Below are positions 27,027-34,638 of a stretch of DNA of 64,000 bases, piece after piece; within the stretch, counting starts at the first letter, position 1, and each line of letters begins with the position of its first letter. Source of the stretch: JAXMCK01 sp046349395 (GTDB taxonomy: Bacteria > Pseudomonadota > Alphaproteobacteria > Geminicoccales > Geminicoccaceae); contig JAXMCK010000004.1 of NCBI GenBank assembly GCA_046349395.1, positions 992,001 through 1,056,000 of the forward strand, given 5' to 3'. Under the pieces are notes generated by a model, which had not been told where the DNA came from, searched no databases, and worked only from the letters and a program-made list of their open reading frames with translations. The position numbers were made by a program, and so were the translations under genes.

Positions 27027-27818
27027 ATGTCCAACTTCAATTTCGTCGCCGCCGGCATCTTCAAGTCCGGCATGGCTAGAAACGCCGATGATCTCTCGAT
27101 CGCTGCCATACCGGTGGCCGGCCACCTCGCGTCACTACAGGTGTTCGCCGGCGACGGTATCGTCGACAGTCTCACCGGAACCTCGGGCGACGATGCGATC
27201 TTCTATGACTTCTACTCGTCACGGGATCATCTGCAGCAGCGGATCAGCGGTATCGCCTTCATCGATGCCGGCGACGGCAACGACATCGTCGACCTTACGT
27301 CCTCTACACTCCCCGACTACTCGACGTTCGTCACCATCTTCGGCAACAACGGTGACGACACGATCTGGAGTGGCAGCGGCAACGACTTCCTGCGGGGCGG
27401 GGCCGACAATGATTTTCTCTGGGGCGGCGCCGGCAACGACGACATCCGCGGCGGCACCGGCAACGACAAGCTGTACGGCTTCACCGGCGACGACATTCTG
27501 GAATGTGATCTCGGAACCGACCGGCTGTCGGGTGGTGCGGGCAACGACAAGTTCGTGATCCAGGCCGGGACACCCGGGGCAGCGGCACTGAACATCATCG
27601 AGGATTTCACCCCCGGCGGCACCGACGACGTGCTGGAATTGCGCGGCTTTCCCTTGGATTTTACCGCATTGCAGAGCAGATTGAGCGTCGGCGGTTCCGG
27701 CAATCTCCAGTTGAACCTGAACGGGTTTGCGGAATCGTCGCATGATTCCGGAACCATCGAGTTCACTGGGATCACCACCATTGGAGCAGTGACGAGCGCC
27801 GACTTCATCTTTGTTTGA
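27027..27818 (+). CDS. RTX-type calcium-binding protein, probable type I secretion substrate
   Basis: A 263-aa protein with no N-terminal signal peptide. A non-repeat N-terminal part (1-105) carries a few isolated RTX-like motifs (TSGDDAIFY, AGDGNDIVDL). Eight contiguous RTX nonapeptides follow (106-177), such as GGAGNDDIR and GGTGNDKLY, forming a calcium-loaded beta-roll. A C-terminal domain ends SADFIFV, the acidic-plus-hydrophobic end typical of T1SS signals. AGGAG lies eight bases before the ATG. No enzymatic domain is seen. Base composition is visibly lower in GC than its neighbours. The next gene begins 24 bp later on the same strand. Confidence 0.88.
   Translation: MSNFNFVAAGIFKSGMARNADDLSIAAIPVAGHLASLQVFAGDGIVDSLTGTSGDDAIFYDFYSSRDHLQQRISGIAFIDAGDGNDIVDLTSSTLPDYSTFVTIFGNNGDDTIWSGSGNDFLRGGADNDFLWGGAGNDDIRGGTGNDKLYGFTGDDILECDLGTDRLSGGAGNDKFVIQAGTPGAAALNIIEDFTPGGTDDVLELRGFPLDFTALQSRLSVGGSGNLQLNLNGFAESSHDSGTIEFTGITTIGAVTSADFIFV
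27342..27557 (+). repeat. Eight tandem RTX nonapeptide repeats
   Basis: Codons 106-177 of the RTX gene encode eight consecutive nine-residue units of the form GGxGxDxhx, beginning GNNGDDTIW and ending GGAGNDKFV. Unit 7 (CDLGTDRLS) is degenerate. The DNA repeat is imperfect, so it is conserved at protein rather than nucleotide level. Confidence 0.9.
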
Positions 27819-27842
27819 GACCAAAAGGGGATAGCAACGACC

Positions 27843-28055
27843 GTGACGGGCAAGAACGAAAACGGGCTCCCAGTCGAGGTCACGACCGCCGCGGACGCCA
27901 CTGATCGGGCCGAGGTCGAGGCCGCTCGCCGGCGGGAGCTGCTGCGCAAGGCCGGCGCCTGGGCCGCAGCCGCACCGATCATGCTGGCCCTGTTCGATCC
28001 TATTCGCGCGGAGGCCGACTGCATCGGGGATCCGGAGTGCGAACTGTCGTTTTGA
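27843..28055 (+). CDS. 70-residue small protein, candidate modified-peptide precursor
   Basis: Unrecognised 70-aa protein with a GTG start and AGGGG eleven bases upstream. The N-terminal third is acidic/polar, then a basic RRRELLRK (29-36) leads into a hydrophobic segment AGAWAAAAPIMLAL (37-50). The tail ends in CIGDPECELSF, with Cys60 and Cys66 as the only cysteines and Ser69 as the only serine. It sits 24 bp after the RTX gene and 49 bp before a PqqD/HPr-kinase-like fusion, a family associated with peptide modification. A leader-plus-core RiPP-like precursor is plausible but unproven; a small membrane-anchored or Tat-like protein is the alternative. Confidence 0.55.
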   Translation: MTGKNENGLPVEVTTAADATDRAEVEAARRRELLRKAGAWAAAAPIMLALFDPIRAEADCIGDPECELSF

Positions 28056-28104
28056 AGCCGGCGCCGAGCGGACGCCATCGGTAGCAGCACCCGTAGCTTA
28101 GGCG

Positions 28105-29232
28105 ATGGCGTCCACCCTGGGAGAACCAGCTGCCCTGTTCGCCGAGCATACGGTCGACGAGGGCATGGTGCTGCTGCACCGGCCGAGCGGGCGCGTGCTC
28201 CTGCTCAACCCGGTTGCAGCCCGGTTCTGGGCGGTGCGCCACAAGCCCTCCGCCCTGGCGCTCGCAGCCGCGGACCTTTGTGGCCAGGGGCCCGGCGGCG
28301 CGGCGGAGGTCCGACGGTTGCTCGAGGAGTGGTCGTCGCTGGACGGTCTTCGCGCACCGCCGTCCGTAGCGGACGACTCCCCGATACCGGCACCGGCCGC
28401 GCGTCCGGCGCTCGATCGCGTCTATGCGCTCGGACCACGACCGGCTCGTGTCGTTTGTGACGACGCCGAGGTTGCGGCCTCGATCGAGGCGATGGCGACG
28501 GCAGCCGCCTCGTCCGGCGACGCTGCCGCCGACCTCGTCCTGCGTCGCGCAGCAGACGGCGATCGTGCCCTGGTGCTCGTCCAGGACGGCCACCCGGTGC
28601 ACCGGACGCTTGCACCCCACGCCGCCCGCTGGACGCTGCTCCGACGCCTCTGGACGCTCTGCAACCCCGGCCGTACCGCACTGGGCCTGCTGCACGCCTC
28701 GGCCGTGGCAGGCGGACGAGGTGCGGTCGTCCTCGCCGGCACCTCGGGCTCGGGCAAGACCACGCTGACCCTCGCCTGCACGCGCGCCGGCCTGTGCTTC
28801 GTCGCCGACGACCTGACACCCCTGCTGCCTCCCGCCGAGGTGAGCGCCGTCCCGCTGGCGGCGAGCCTCAAGGCGAGCGGCTGGCCGGTCACGCAGGCCC
28901 TGTTCCCCGAGATCGAAGCCCTGACCCCGCTCCGCTCGGGCGGCCAGATGGTGCGCTATTTCCTGCCGGAAGAGTGGCGGCGGGCGCCCGCCGGCTCCGC
29001 CTTTCCGGTTCGTGCGTGCGTGTTCCCCGAGTTCACGCCCGGCGCCGGGATGCGGCTGGACCGCATCCCGAGCGGCGAGATGCTGGCGCGGCTGGCGGCC
29101 ACCGGATCGCCACCTCCCTCGGCGGAGGCATCGCTGCGCGCTTTCCTGGACTGGGCGACGAGCACGCCCGCCTATCTGCTCACCTACGGCGACACGGCAG
29201 CCGCCGTCCGCGCGGTCGAGTCCCTTGCCTGA
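28105..29232 (+). CDS. PqqD-like domain fused to HPr-kinase-related P-loop kinase
   Basis: A 375-aa protein with two parts. Residues about 10-90 read as a PqqD/RRE-type peptide-binding domain (DEGMVLLHRPSGRVLLLNP, with a helix ending EVRRLLEEW). From about 105 on, an HprK-related kinase domain follows, with LLHASAVA (196-203), the P-loop GTSGSGKTT at 212-220 (Lys218) and an acidic Mg-binding motif FVADD. HprK-type relatives phosphorylate Ser on proteins or, in some lasso-peptide clusters, on the peptide tail; PqqD domains present precursor peptides to modifying enzymes. The fusion therefore suggests phosphorylation of a bound peptide, perhaps the 70-aa product upstream. There is no phosphotransferase HPr gene nearby. 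Confidence 0.8.
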   Translation: MASTLGEPAALFAEHTVDEGMVLLHRPSGRVLLLNPVAARFWAVRHKPSALALAAADLCGQGPGGAAEVRRLLEEWSSLDGLRAPPSVADDSPIPAPAARPALDRVYALGPRPARVVCDDAEVAASIEAMATAAASSGDAAADLVLRRAADGDRALVLVQDGHPVHRTLAPHAARWTLLRRLWTLCNPGRTALGLLHASAVAGGRGAVVLAGTSGSGKTTLTLACTRAGLCFVADDLTPLLPPAEVSAVPLAASLKASGWPVTQALFPEIEALTPLRSGGQMVRYFLPEEWRRAPAGSAFPVRACVFPEFTPGAGMRLDRIPSGEMLARLAATGSPPPSAEASLRAFLDWATSTPAYLLTYGDTAAAVRAVESLA

Positions 29233-29266
29233 CCAAAAGGCCACGCGGCGCTGCGGCCTCGGCGCC

Positions 29267-30355
29267 ATGCGCCTCGTCGGCCACATCCTCGGCCGGAGGC
29301 TGGACGGACAGGATCCGGACCCGGACACGTTGGCGGGGGCGGACTGGGACGAGGCCGTGCGCTGTGCCGCGCTCGCCAAGGTCCTGCCCGCCCTAGGGGC
29401 AGCCCTCGCGGGCCCGTCCCTGCAGCGGCTGCCGGAACCCGCCGCGACGCTGCTGAGCGAGGCCGCCGCCGCCAACGGGGCGCGTAACGTACGGCTGCGG
29501 GCCGAGCTGTCGGAAATCGTGCGGCTGCTCCATGGAGCCGGATTGCGGCCGGTACTTCTCAAGGGTGCTATCCGTCTCATCGACGACCTCTATCCGAGCC
29601 CAGCCTGGCGCTTCCTGGGCGATCTCGACCTCCTGCTGCCCGACGCGGGTGCCGCCGAAACGGCCTGTCGCCTGCTGACCGAAGCGGGTTGGGGCACGCG
29701 GGAGTACCCGAGCGGGGCCGCACGCCCCGAGCATCATCTACCACCGCTGCGCCGCCCGGGGGGTGCCGCGGCGCTCGAGATCCATACTGCCCTCTTCGAC
29801 GACCCCAGGCTCGCGTCGGTGCTCGCCGCACGGGACGTGCTGCGGGATGCCGCGGCCGTGACCGTCGGCTCGATCACGGTCTGCATTCCCAGCCGCGAGC
29901 ACCAGCTTCGGCACGTCGTGGCTCACGCCCAGCTGCATCATCGCCTTCACGCCGTGGGCCGCCTCGACCTCCGCGGCCTGCTAGAAACCCGGCTCCTCCT
30001 CGCCTCCATCGGGCCAAGTTCCGCCCAGGATCTGGTGCACGCGCTCGGACGCGTTGGCCATGGATCGGCCGCCGAAGCATGGCTCCTGACCCTTCAGGAC
30101 CTCATGGGCATGCCGCCCGGCATCCCCACTACGCGAGCCGGCCTCTGGGCGCATCTCATGATGCGGCGGGGCATGCTCCAGCAGAACCACGCCTGGGCCG
30201 ATGCCCTGGGCGCCGCGGCGGGCTTCTATGTGTCAACGGCCGATCTGGTCCTGTCCGAGACGGCCCGCCGCGGCCGGTTCCTGCGCAATGTGACGACGGC
30301 CGACTTCTACCGCCGCCGCTACTGCGAGGTCCGCCGGCTGCTCGGCACCCGCTGA
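29267..30355 (+). CDS. NTP_transf_5-type nucleotidyltransferase
   Basis: A 362-aa protein resembling the nucleotidyltransferase family often found beside HprK-related kinases and in some lasso-peptide clusters. The signature is RPVLLKG (95-100) followed by RFLGDLDLLLP, with the metal-binding acidic pair Asp119 and Asp121. A further conserved histidine-rich stretch reads EHQLRHVVAHAQLHH. The C-terminal third is helical. ATG at 29267 is preferred; TTG at 29225 would overlap the kinase stop. Probable activity: transfer of a nucleotide to a protein, peptide or glycan group. The target is unknown; an association with the kinase product is inferred from adjacency. Confidence 0.78.
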   Translation: MRLVGHILGRRLDGQDPDPDTLAGADWDEAVRCAALAKVLPALGAALAGPSLQRLPEPAATLLSEAAAANGARNVRLRAELSEIVRLLHGAGLRPVLLKGAIRLIDDLYPSPAWRFLGDLDLLLPDAGAAETACRLLTEAGWGTREYPSGAARPEHHLPPLRRPGGAAALEIHTALFDDPRLASVLAARDVLRDAAAVTVGSITVCIPSREHQLRHVVAHAQLHHRLHAVGRLDLRGLLETRLLLASIGPSSAQDLVHALGRVGHGSAAEAWLLTLQDLMGMPPGIPTTRAGLWAHLMMRRGMLQQNHAWADALGAAAGFYVSTADLVLSETARRGRFLRNVTTADFYRRRYCEVRRLLGTR

Positions 30356-30438
30356 CACCCGCCCGAATGGACCCTCCGAGGCCGAACTGATACGAGCGGG
30401 CTCCCCGGAATGGGGCACGATCGATCGGGAGCGCGGCG

Positions 30439-32109
30439 ATGAGCGAGCTGTACGCCAAGCACGAAGCCACGCTGGAGGCCGCGCTTACGGCCATCCAGTC
30501 CCGCGGCTTCTGGAGTGCTTATCCCGAGATTCCGTCCGGCCGGATCTACGGCGAAACCGCCGCTGCCGACGGCAAGGCGGCGTTCGAGGCCAGGCTGAAC
30601 CGCCCGTTCCAGCTCGACCGGCCGACGCGCGGCGGCCGAATTGGGGCCGAGCGTAGCCCTTACGGCTTCGATCTGGGCGTCGCCTACCCCGCCCCGGATG
30701 TCGACGCGATGCTGGCAGCGACGACCGCCGCCCTGCCGGCGTGGCGCCGGGCCGGCATCGACGCGCGGATCGGCGTGGTATTGGAGATCCTGCAGCGCCT
30801 GCACCGGCACAGCTTCGAGCTGGCGCACGCGGTCATGCACACGACCGGCCAGGGCTTCATGATGGCCTTCCAGGCCGGAGCACCCCACGCGCAGGATCGG
30901 GGATTGGAGGCGGTGGCCTATGCGGTGGCCGCGATGCGCCGGGTACCCGAGCACACGCTGTGGGAGAAGCCGGCCGGCAAGGACAAGGTGGAGCGGTTCC
31001 GGAAGGTTTACGAGATCGTTCCGCAGGGCATCGGCCTCGTGATCGGCTGCGCCACCTTCCCGACATGGAACAGCTACGGCGCCCTGTTCGCGAACTTGGT
31101 CTGCGGCAATCCCGTGCTGGTGAAGCCGCATCCACGCGCCGTGCTGCCGCTGGCGATCACGGTCGAGACCGCCCGCGCCGTGCTGGCCGAGGCGGGCCAC
31201 GATCCGAGCCTCGTCCAACTCGTCGTCGACACCGAGGAAGCGCCGATCGCGCAGGATCTGGCCGTCCGCCCGGAGATCCGGCTCGTCGACTTCACCGGGT
31301 CGAGTGCCTTCGGCGACTGGCTGGAAGCGCATTGCCCGCAGGCGCAGGTCCGCACCGAGAAGGCCGGCGTCAATCCCGTGGTCGTGCACTCGACGGGCGA
31401 CTTCAAGGGCATGATCCGCAACCTCGCCTTCTCGCTCTCGCTCTATTCGGGGCAGATGTGCACGACCCCGCAGAACCTGTTCGTGCCCGAGGGCGGCATC
31501 GACACCGACGAGGGCCGCAAGAGCTTCGACGAGGTGACGGGGGCACTGGCCGTCGGCGTCGACAAGCTCCTGGGCGACGCCGAGAGGGCCTGCGAGGTGC
31601 TGGGCTGCATCCAGAGCCCGGCGACGCTGACCCGGATCGACAAGGCGGCACAGGAGGCGGGCAACGCCGTGCTGCGCGCCTCTACGCCGCTCACCCATCC
31701 GGCCTTCCCCGACGCGACGGTGCGGACACCGCTCATGTTGAGGGCCACGACCGCGGACCGGGACCGCTACCTGCAGGAACTGTTCGGCCCGATAAGCTTT
31801 GCGGTCGCCTGCCGTGACGCCGACGAGGCGCTGGCCGAGGCCGCGGCGGGTGCCAAGGTGAAGGGTGCCATCACGGCTGCCGTCTACAGCACCGACGAGG
31901 CGTTCCTGCACCGGGCCGAGGAGGCGATGCTCGATGCCGGCGTGGCGCTGTCCGAGAACCTGACCGGCGGCACCTTCGTGAACCAGTCGGCCGCCTTCAG
32001 CGACTACCATGTCTCGGGGGCGAACCCCGCCGGCAACGCGTCGCTGACCGACGACGCCTTCGTCGCCGGCCGCTTCCGCATCGTCCAGCGCCGCCAGCCG
32101 GTCGCCTGA
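30439..32109 (+). CDS. paaN: Phenylacetate degradation protein PaaN (aldehyde dehydrogenase-like)
   Basis: A 556-aa aldehyde-dehydrogenase-fold protein of the PaaN group, lacking the C-terminal MaoC hydratase of PaaZ. Recognisable elements: GLVIGCATFPTWNSY, VDFTGSSAFGDWLE (NAD-binding turn), the catalytic Cys341 in YSGQMCTTPQ and a C-terminal NQSAAFSDYHVSGANPAGNA. It is thought to oxidise the ring-opened semialdehyde in paa clusters lacking PaaZ. A good ribosome site precedes the ATG. paaY follows 1 bp later, so they form an operon. Confidence 0.92.
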   Translation: MSELYAKHEATLEAALTAIQSRGFWSAYPEIPSGRIYGETAAADGKAAFEARLNRPFQLDRPTRGGRIGAERSPYGFDLGVAYPAPDVDAMLAATTAALPAWRRAGIDARIGVVLEILQRLHRHSFELAHAVMHTTGQGFMMAFQAGAPHAQDRGLEAVAYAVAAMRRVPEHTLWEKPAGKDKVERFRKVYEIVPQGIGLVIGCATFPTWNSYGALFANLVCGNPVLVKPHPRAVLPLAITVETARAVLAEAGHDPSLVQLVVDTEEAPIAQDLAVRPEIRLVDFTGSSAFGDWLEAHCPQAQVRTEKAGVNPVVVHSTGDFKGMIRNLAFSLSLYSGQMCTTPQNLFVPEGGIDTDEGRKSFDEVTGALAVGVDKLLGDAERACEVLGCIQSPATLTRIDKAAQEAGNAVLRASTPLTHPAFPDATVRTPLMLRATTADRDRYLQELFGPISFAVACRDADEALAEAAAGAKVKGAITAAVYSTDEAFLHRAEEAMLDAGVALSENLTGGTFVNQSAAFSDYHVSGANPAGNASLTDDAFVAGRFRIVQRRQPVA

Positions 32110-32110
32110 C

Positions 32111-32716
32111 ATGGCGATCTACGCCTATGCCGGGATCCGGCCTGTCGTCCACGAGACGGCCTTCGTGCACCCGATGGCGACCGTGATCGGCGACGTCATC
32201 ATCGGCGCCGGCGTGCTCATTGCCCCCGGCGCCTCGCTCCGCGGCGACATGGGGCGGCTGATCGTCGAGGACGGCGCCAACGTGCAGGACTGCTGCGTCA
32301 TGCACGGCTTTCCCGGAACGGACTGCGTCATCGAAGAGGACGGCCATATCGGCCACGGTGCCGTGCTTCACGGCTGCCGGGTGGGTCGCAACGCGCTGGT
32401 CGGGATGCACGCCGTCGTCATGGACGGGGCGGTGGTGGGCGAGAACGCGTTCGTCGCGGCGATGGCCTTCGTGAAGGCCGGATTCGAGGTGCCGGCGGGG
32501 CACCTCGTCGCCGGCATCCCGGCCCGGGTCGTGCGCGAGCTGAAGGCCGAGGAGATCGCCTGGAAGGCCGCGGGTACCCGCGAGTACCAGGCGCTGACCC
32601 AAAACCATCTGGAAACGATGGAGCCCTGCGAGCCCTTACGGGCGGTGGAGCCCGACCGGCCCCGACTGCCCTCGCTCACGGATCACAAGCCGCTCTACGC
32701 GACGAAAAAGAGCTAG
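32111..32716 (+). CDS. paaY: Phenylacetic acid degradation protein PaaY, gamma-CA hexapeptide fold
   Basis: A 201-aa left-handed beta-helix protein of the gamma-carbonic-anhydrase/hexapeptide-transferase family. PaaY is a thioesterase that helps clear toxic CoA-thioester intermediates of phenylacetate catabolism. Zn-binding histidines are seen in VMHGFPG, GHGAVLHGC and MHAVV. The C-terminal extension after WKAAGTREYQ (LTQNHLETMEPCEPL) matches PaaY. It starts 1 bp after paaN. The stop region overlaps the convergent membrane-protein gene by 4 bp. Confidence 0.92.
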   Translation: MAIYAYAGIRPVVHETAFVHPMATVIGDVIIGAGVLIAPGASLRGDMGRLIVEDGANVQDCCVMHGFPGTDCVIEEDGHIGHGAVLHGCRVGRNALVGMHAVVMDGAVVGENAFVAAMAFVKAGFEVPAGHLVAGIPARVVRELKAEEIAWKAAGTREYQALTQNHLETMEPCEPLRAVEPDRPRLPSLTDHKPLYATKKS

Positions 32717-33279
32717 GTCGACGGGGCCACGCCCTTGTCGCTCGTCACCTTGCGCAGGAAGAACAGCGCCACAACGGCGACGACGCCGATGATCGCGATG
32801 CTGACCGCCGCCTGATCGAGGAAAGCCAGGAAGGCCGCACCTAGCATCAGCATCACGCCGACGATGCAGAGCCGCCAGTCGACGTAGAGGCCGTCGAGGA
32901 AGGTCGCCAGCGCCAGCAACTGCAGCAGCACGATGCCCGTCACGTCGTCGCTGACGAGGCGCTCCACCATCGGCGTGTTGATGATGAACATCGCGACGAT
33001 GAGCGCACCCCAATGGGCGACCTGGACCAGTGCCCGTTTCATCTTGTCATCGCCCTCGCGGACAAAGACGTGGACGATGGCGATGATGCCGTAGAGGACG
33101 GCGACGAGCCGCCAAGTCGAGCGCGCCGACTGCGGGTACATGTCGGAGAAGGCAACGCCGATCACGGCGATCACGATCATGACGAGGTAAGGGAGCAGCC
33201 GCCAGATGAGCGACGGCCCCTTGGACTCGGGCTCCGTCACGGGGTGGATGGTTTCCGACGGCTCGACATACTCGGCCAT
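32713..33279 (-). CDS. Membrane protein of unknown function, 5-6 helices
   Basis: A 188-aa integral membrane protein. A short polar N-terminus (about 35 residues, many acidic) is followed by helices at roughly 30-50, 58-72, 85-100, 108-124, 128-146 and 150-170, then a Lys-rich tail. I do not recognise the family; it has a DUF308-like look, but that is weak. ATG at 33279 is chosen because GGGAG lies ten bases upstream; the frame is open seventeen residues further without family support. It shares 4 bp with the end of paaY. Confidence 0.65.
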   Translation of the reverse strand: MAEYVEPSETIHPVTEPESKGPSLIWRLLPYLVMIVIAVIGVAFSDMYPQSARSTWRLVAVLYGIIAIVHVFVREGDDKMKRALVQVAHWGALIVAMFIINTPMVERLVSDDVTGIVLLQLLALATFLDGLYVDWRLCIVGVMLMLGAAFLAFLDQAAVSIAIIGVVAVVALFFLRKVTSDKGVAPST

Positions 33280-33362
33280 GACGCTTGTTCTCCCTCGCCA
33301 CCGACGCCTGCCTAGCACAAGGCCCGGCAACAGGTCAGCCGCCGGTCCTTGCGACCTCTACG

Positions 33363-33959
33363 TCAGAGGACCTGGAAAATCTGACCGGTGAGCAAGCCTT
33401 CGACGCTCTTCACATAGGCCTGCGCCACCTTGGCCGCAGGCACCGGGATGTGGCCACGGAAATAGGGTCCGAAGCTGCCCAGCGACTCCTCCAAGAGCCC
33501 GGGGCTGACGGCGTTCAGCCGGATTCCGCGGGGCAGCTCGATCGCCGCCGCCCGGACGAAGGAGTCGATCGCCCCGTTCACCAGCGACGCACTGCTGCCG
33601 AAGCGGATCGGATCCTGGCTGAGCACGCCGCTCGTGAGCGTGAAGGAGCCGTTGTCGTTCACGAACTCGCGGCCGATCAGGACGAGGTTGACCTGCCCCA
33701 TCAGCTTGTCGTCGAGGCCGACGCGATACTCGGCGTCCTGCATCGTCTCGAGGGGGCCGAAATGCACCTTGCCGGCGCAGGAGACGAGCGCGTCGAAGCG
33801 GCCGATCTTCTCGTAGCCGGCACGGATCGACGCCGGATCGCGGATGTCCATCGCCACCGCCCCGTTGCGGCCGACGCGGACGATCTCGTGGTGCTCGTAG
33901 AGCGCACGGTCGACCGCCTGGCCCACGGTGCCCGAGGCACCGACGATCACGATCCGCAT
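33363..33959 (-). CDS. Short-chain dehydrogenase-like protein lacking YxxxK
   Basis: A 198-aa Rossmann protein of the short SDR type. The coenzyme motif GASGTVGQAV lies at 7-16, the Ser of the catalytic region in TLTSGVL, and the rigid C-terminal GIRLNAVSPG is typical. The position where SDRs have YxxxK reads as SSASLVNGAIDSFVRAA, so the catalytic Tyr/Lys pair is missing. It may be a non-catalytic or mechanistically altered member, and it is shorter than the usual 250 aa. It is read just downstream of the HAD gene with a 4-bp gap; the pair may be an operon. Confidence 0.78.
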   Translation of the reverse strand: MRIVIVGASGTVGQAVDRALYEHHEIVRVGRNGAVAMDIRDPASIRAGYEKIGRFDALVSCAGKVHFGPLETMQDAEYRVGLDDKLMGQVNLVLIGREFVNDNGSFTLTSGVLSQDPIRFGSSASLVNGAIDSFVRAAAIELPRGIRLNAVSPGLLEESLGSFGPYFRGHIPVPAAKVAQAYVKSVEGLLTGQIFQVL

Positions 33960-33963
33960 GCGC

Positions 33964-34626
33964 TCACTCCTCCCCGATCAGTCCCGGCAATTGTGGAAGC
34001 TCCGTGAACACGAGTGCGGCACCGGCCGCAAGTAGGGCCTCGCCGAAACCCGCGCCGCCGGCATGGCCGCCGCCGGCAAAGCCCAGCGCCCGCATGCCAG
34101 CCGCCCGCGCGGCCAAGACACCGGCGAGGCTGTCCTCCACCACCACACACCGCCCGGGCTCCGCCGCCATCTGCCTCGCGGCATGGAGGAACAGATCGGG
34201 TGCCGGCTTGCCGCGCTTCACCATGGTGGCGCTGAAGATGTGCGGCGCCAGCAGCGGCAGGAGCCCGGTCAACTCCAGCGCCAGCTCGATGCGGTCGGGC
34301 GAGCTGGAGGATGCCACGCAGCGCGGCACCGCCAGCGCTTCCAGCATGTCCCTGGCGCCTCGGATGGGGCGCAGCTCGCTCCGGAACGCGTCGAACAGCC
34401 GGCCGCGCATCGCCGTCGAGAACACGGCCGAGAGGTCCCGGCCGTAGCGGCGCTCCAGTGCCGCGCGGTTGGTGGCGAGGCTGCGGCCGAGGCACTGCTC
34501 GTAGGCGTCCTCGACCGTGAACGGGATGCCCTCGGCCACCATCGCCTCGGCCATGATCCGGGCCGAGATCGGCTCGCTGTCGACGAGCACCCCGTCGAGG
34601 TCGAAGATCACGAGATCGGTGGACAA
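33964..34626 (-). CDS. HAD-IA family phosphatase
   Basis: A 220-aa haloacid-dehalogenase-superfamily hydrolase, subfamily IA (beta-phosphoglucomutase/YniC-like). Motif I is FDLDGVLVD with the nucleophile Asp9 and acid Asp11, motif II VASSSS, motif III Lys in KRGKPAPD and motif IV VVVEDSLAG. The helical cap lies between motifs I and II. The start is TTG at 34626, twelve bases after the DUF3775 stop; no clear ribosome site, so translational coupling is likely. The substrate could be a small phosphorylated sugar or 2-deoxyglucose-6-phosphate type compound; it is not decidable. Confidence 0.85.
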   Translation of the reverse strand: MSTDLVIFDLDGVLVDSEPISARIMAEAMVAEGIPFTVEDAYEQCLGRSLATNRAALERRYGRDLSAVFSTAMRGRLFDAFRSELRPIRGARDMLEALAVPRCVASSSSPDRIELALELTGLLPLLAPHIFSATMVKRGKPAPDLFLHAARQMAAEPGRCVVVEDSLAGVLAARAAGMRALGFAGGGHAGGAGFGEALLAAGAALVFTELPQLPGLIGEE

Positions 34627-34638
34627 GGGTCGGAAGGC

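Noticed and set aside
27843..30355. Complete lasso-peptide biosynthetic cluster
   Set aside because: An HprK-like kinase and a nucleotidyltransferase are present, but the lasso cyclase, leader peptidase and RRE/B1-B2 genes are absent. The small peptide lacks a lasso-type leader-core boundary.
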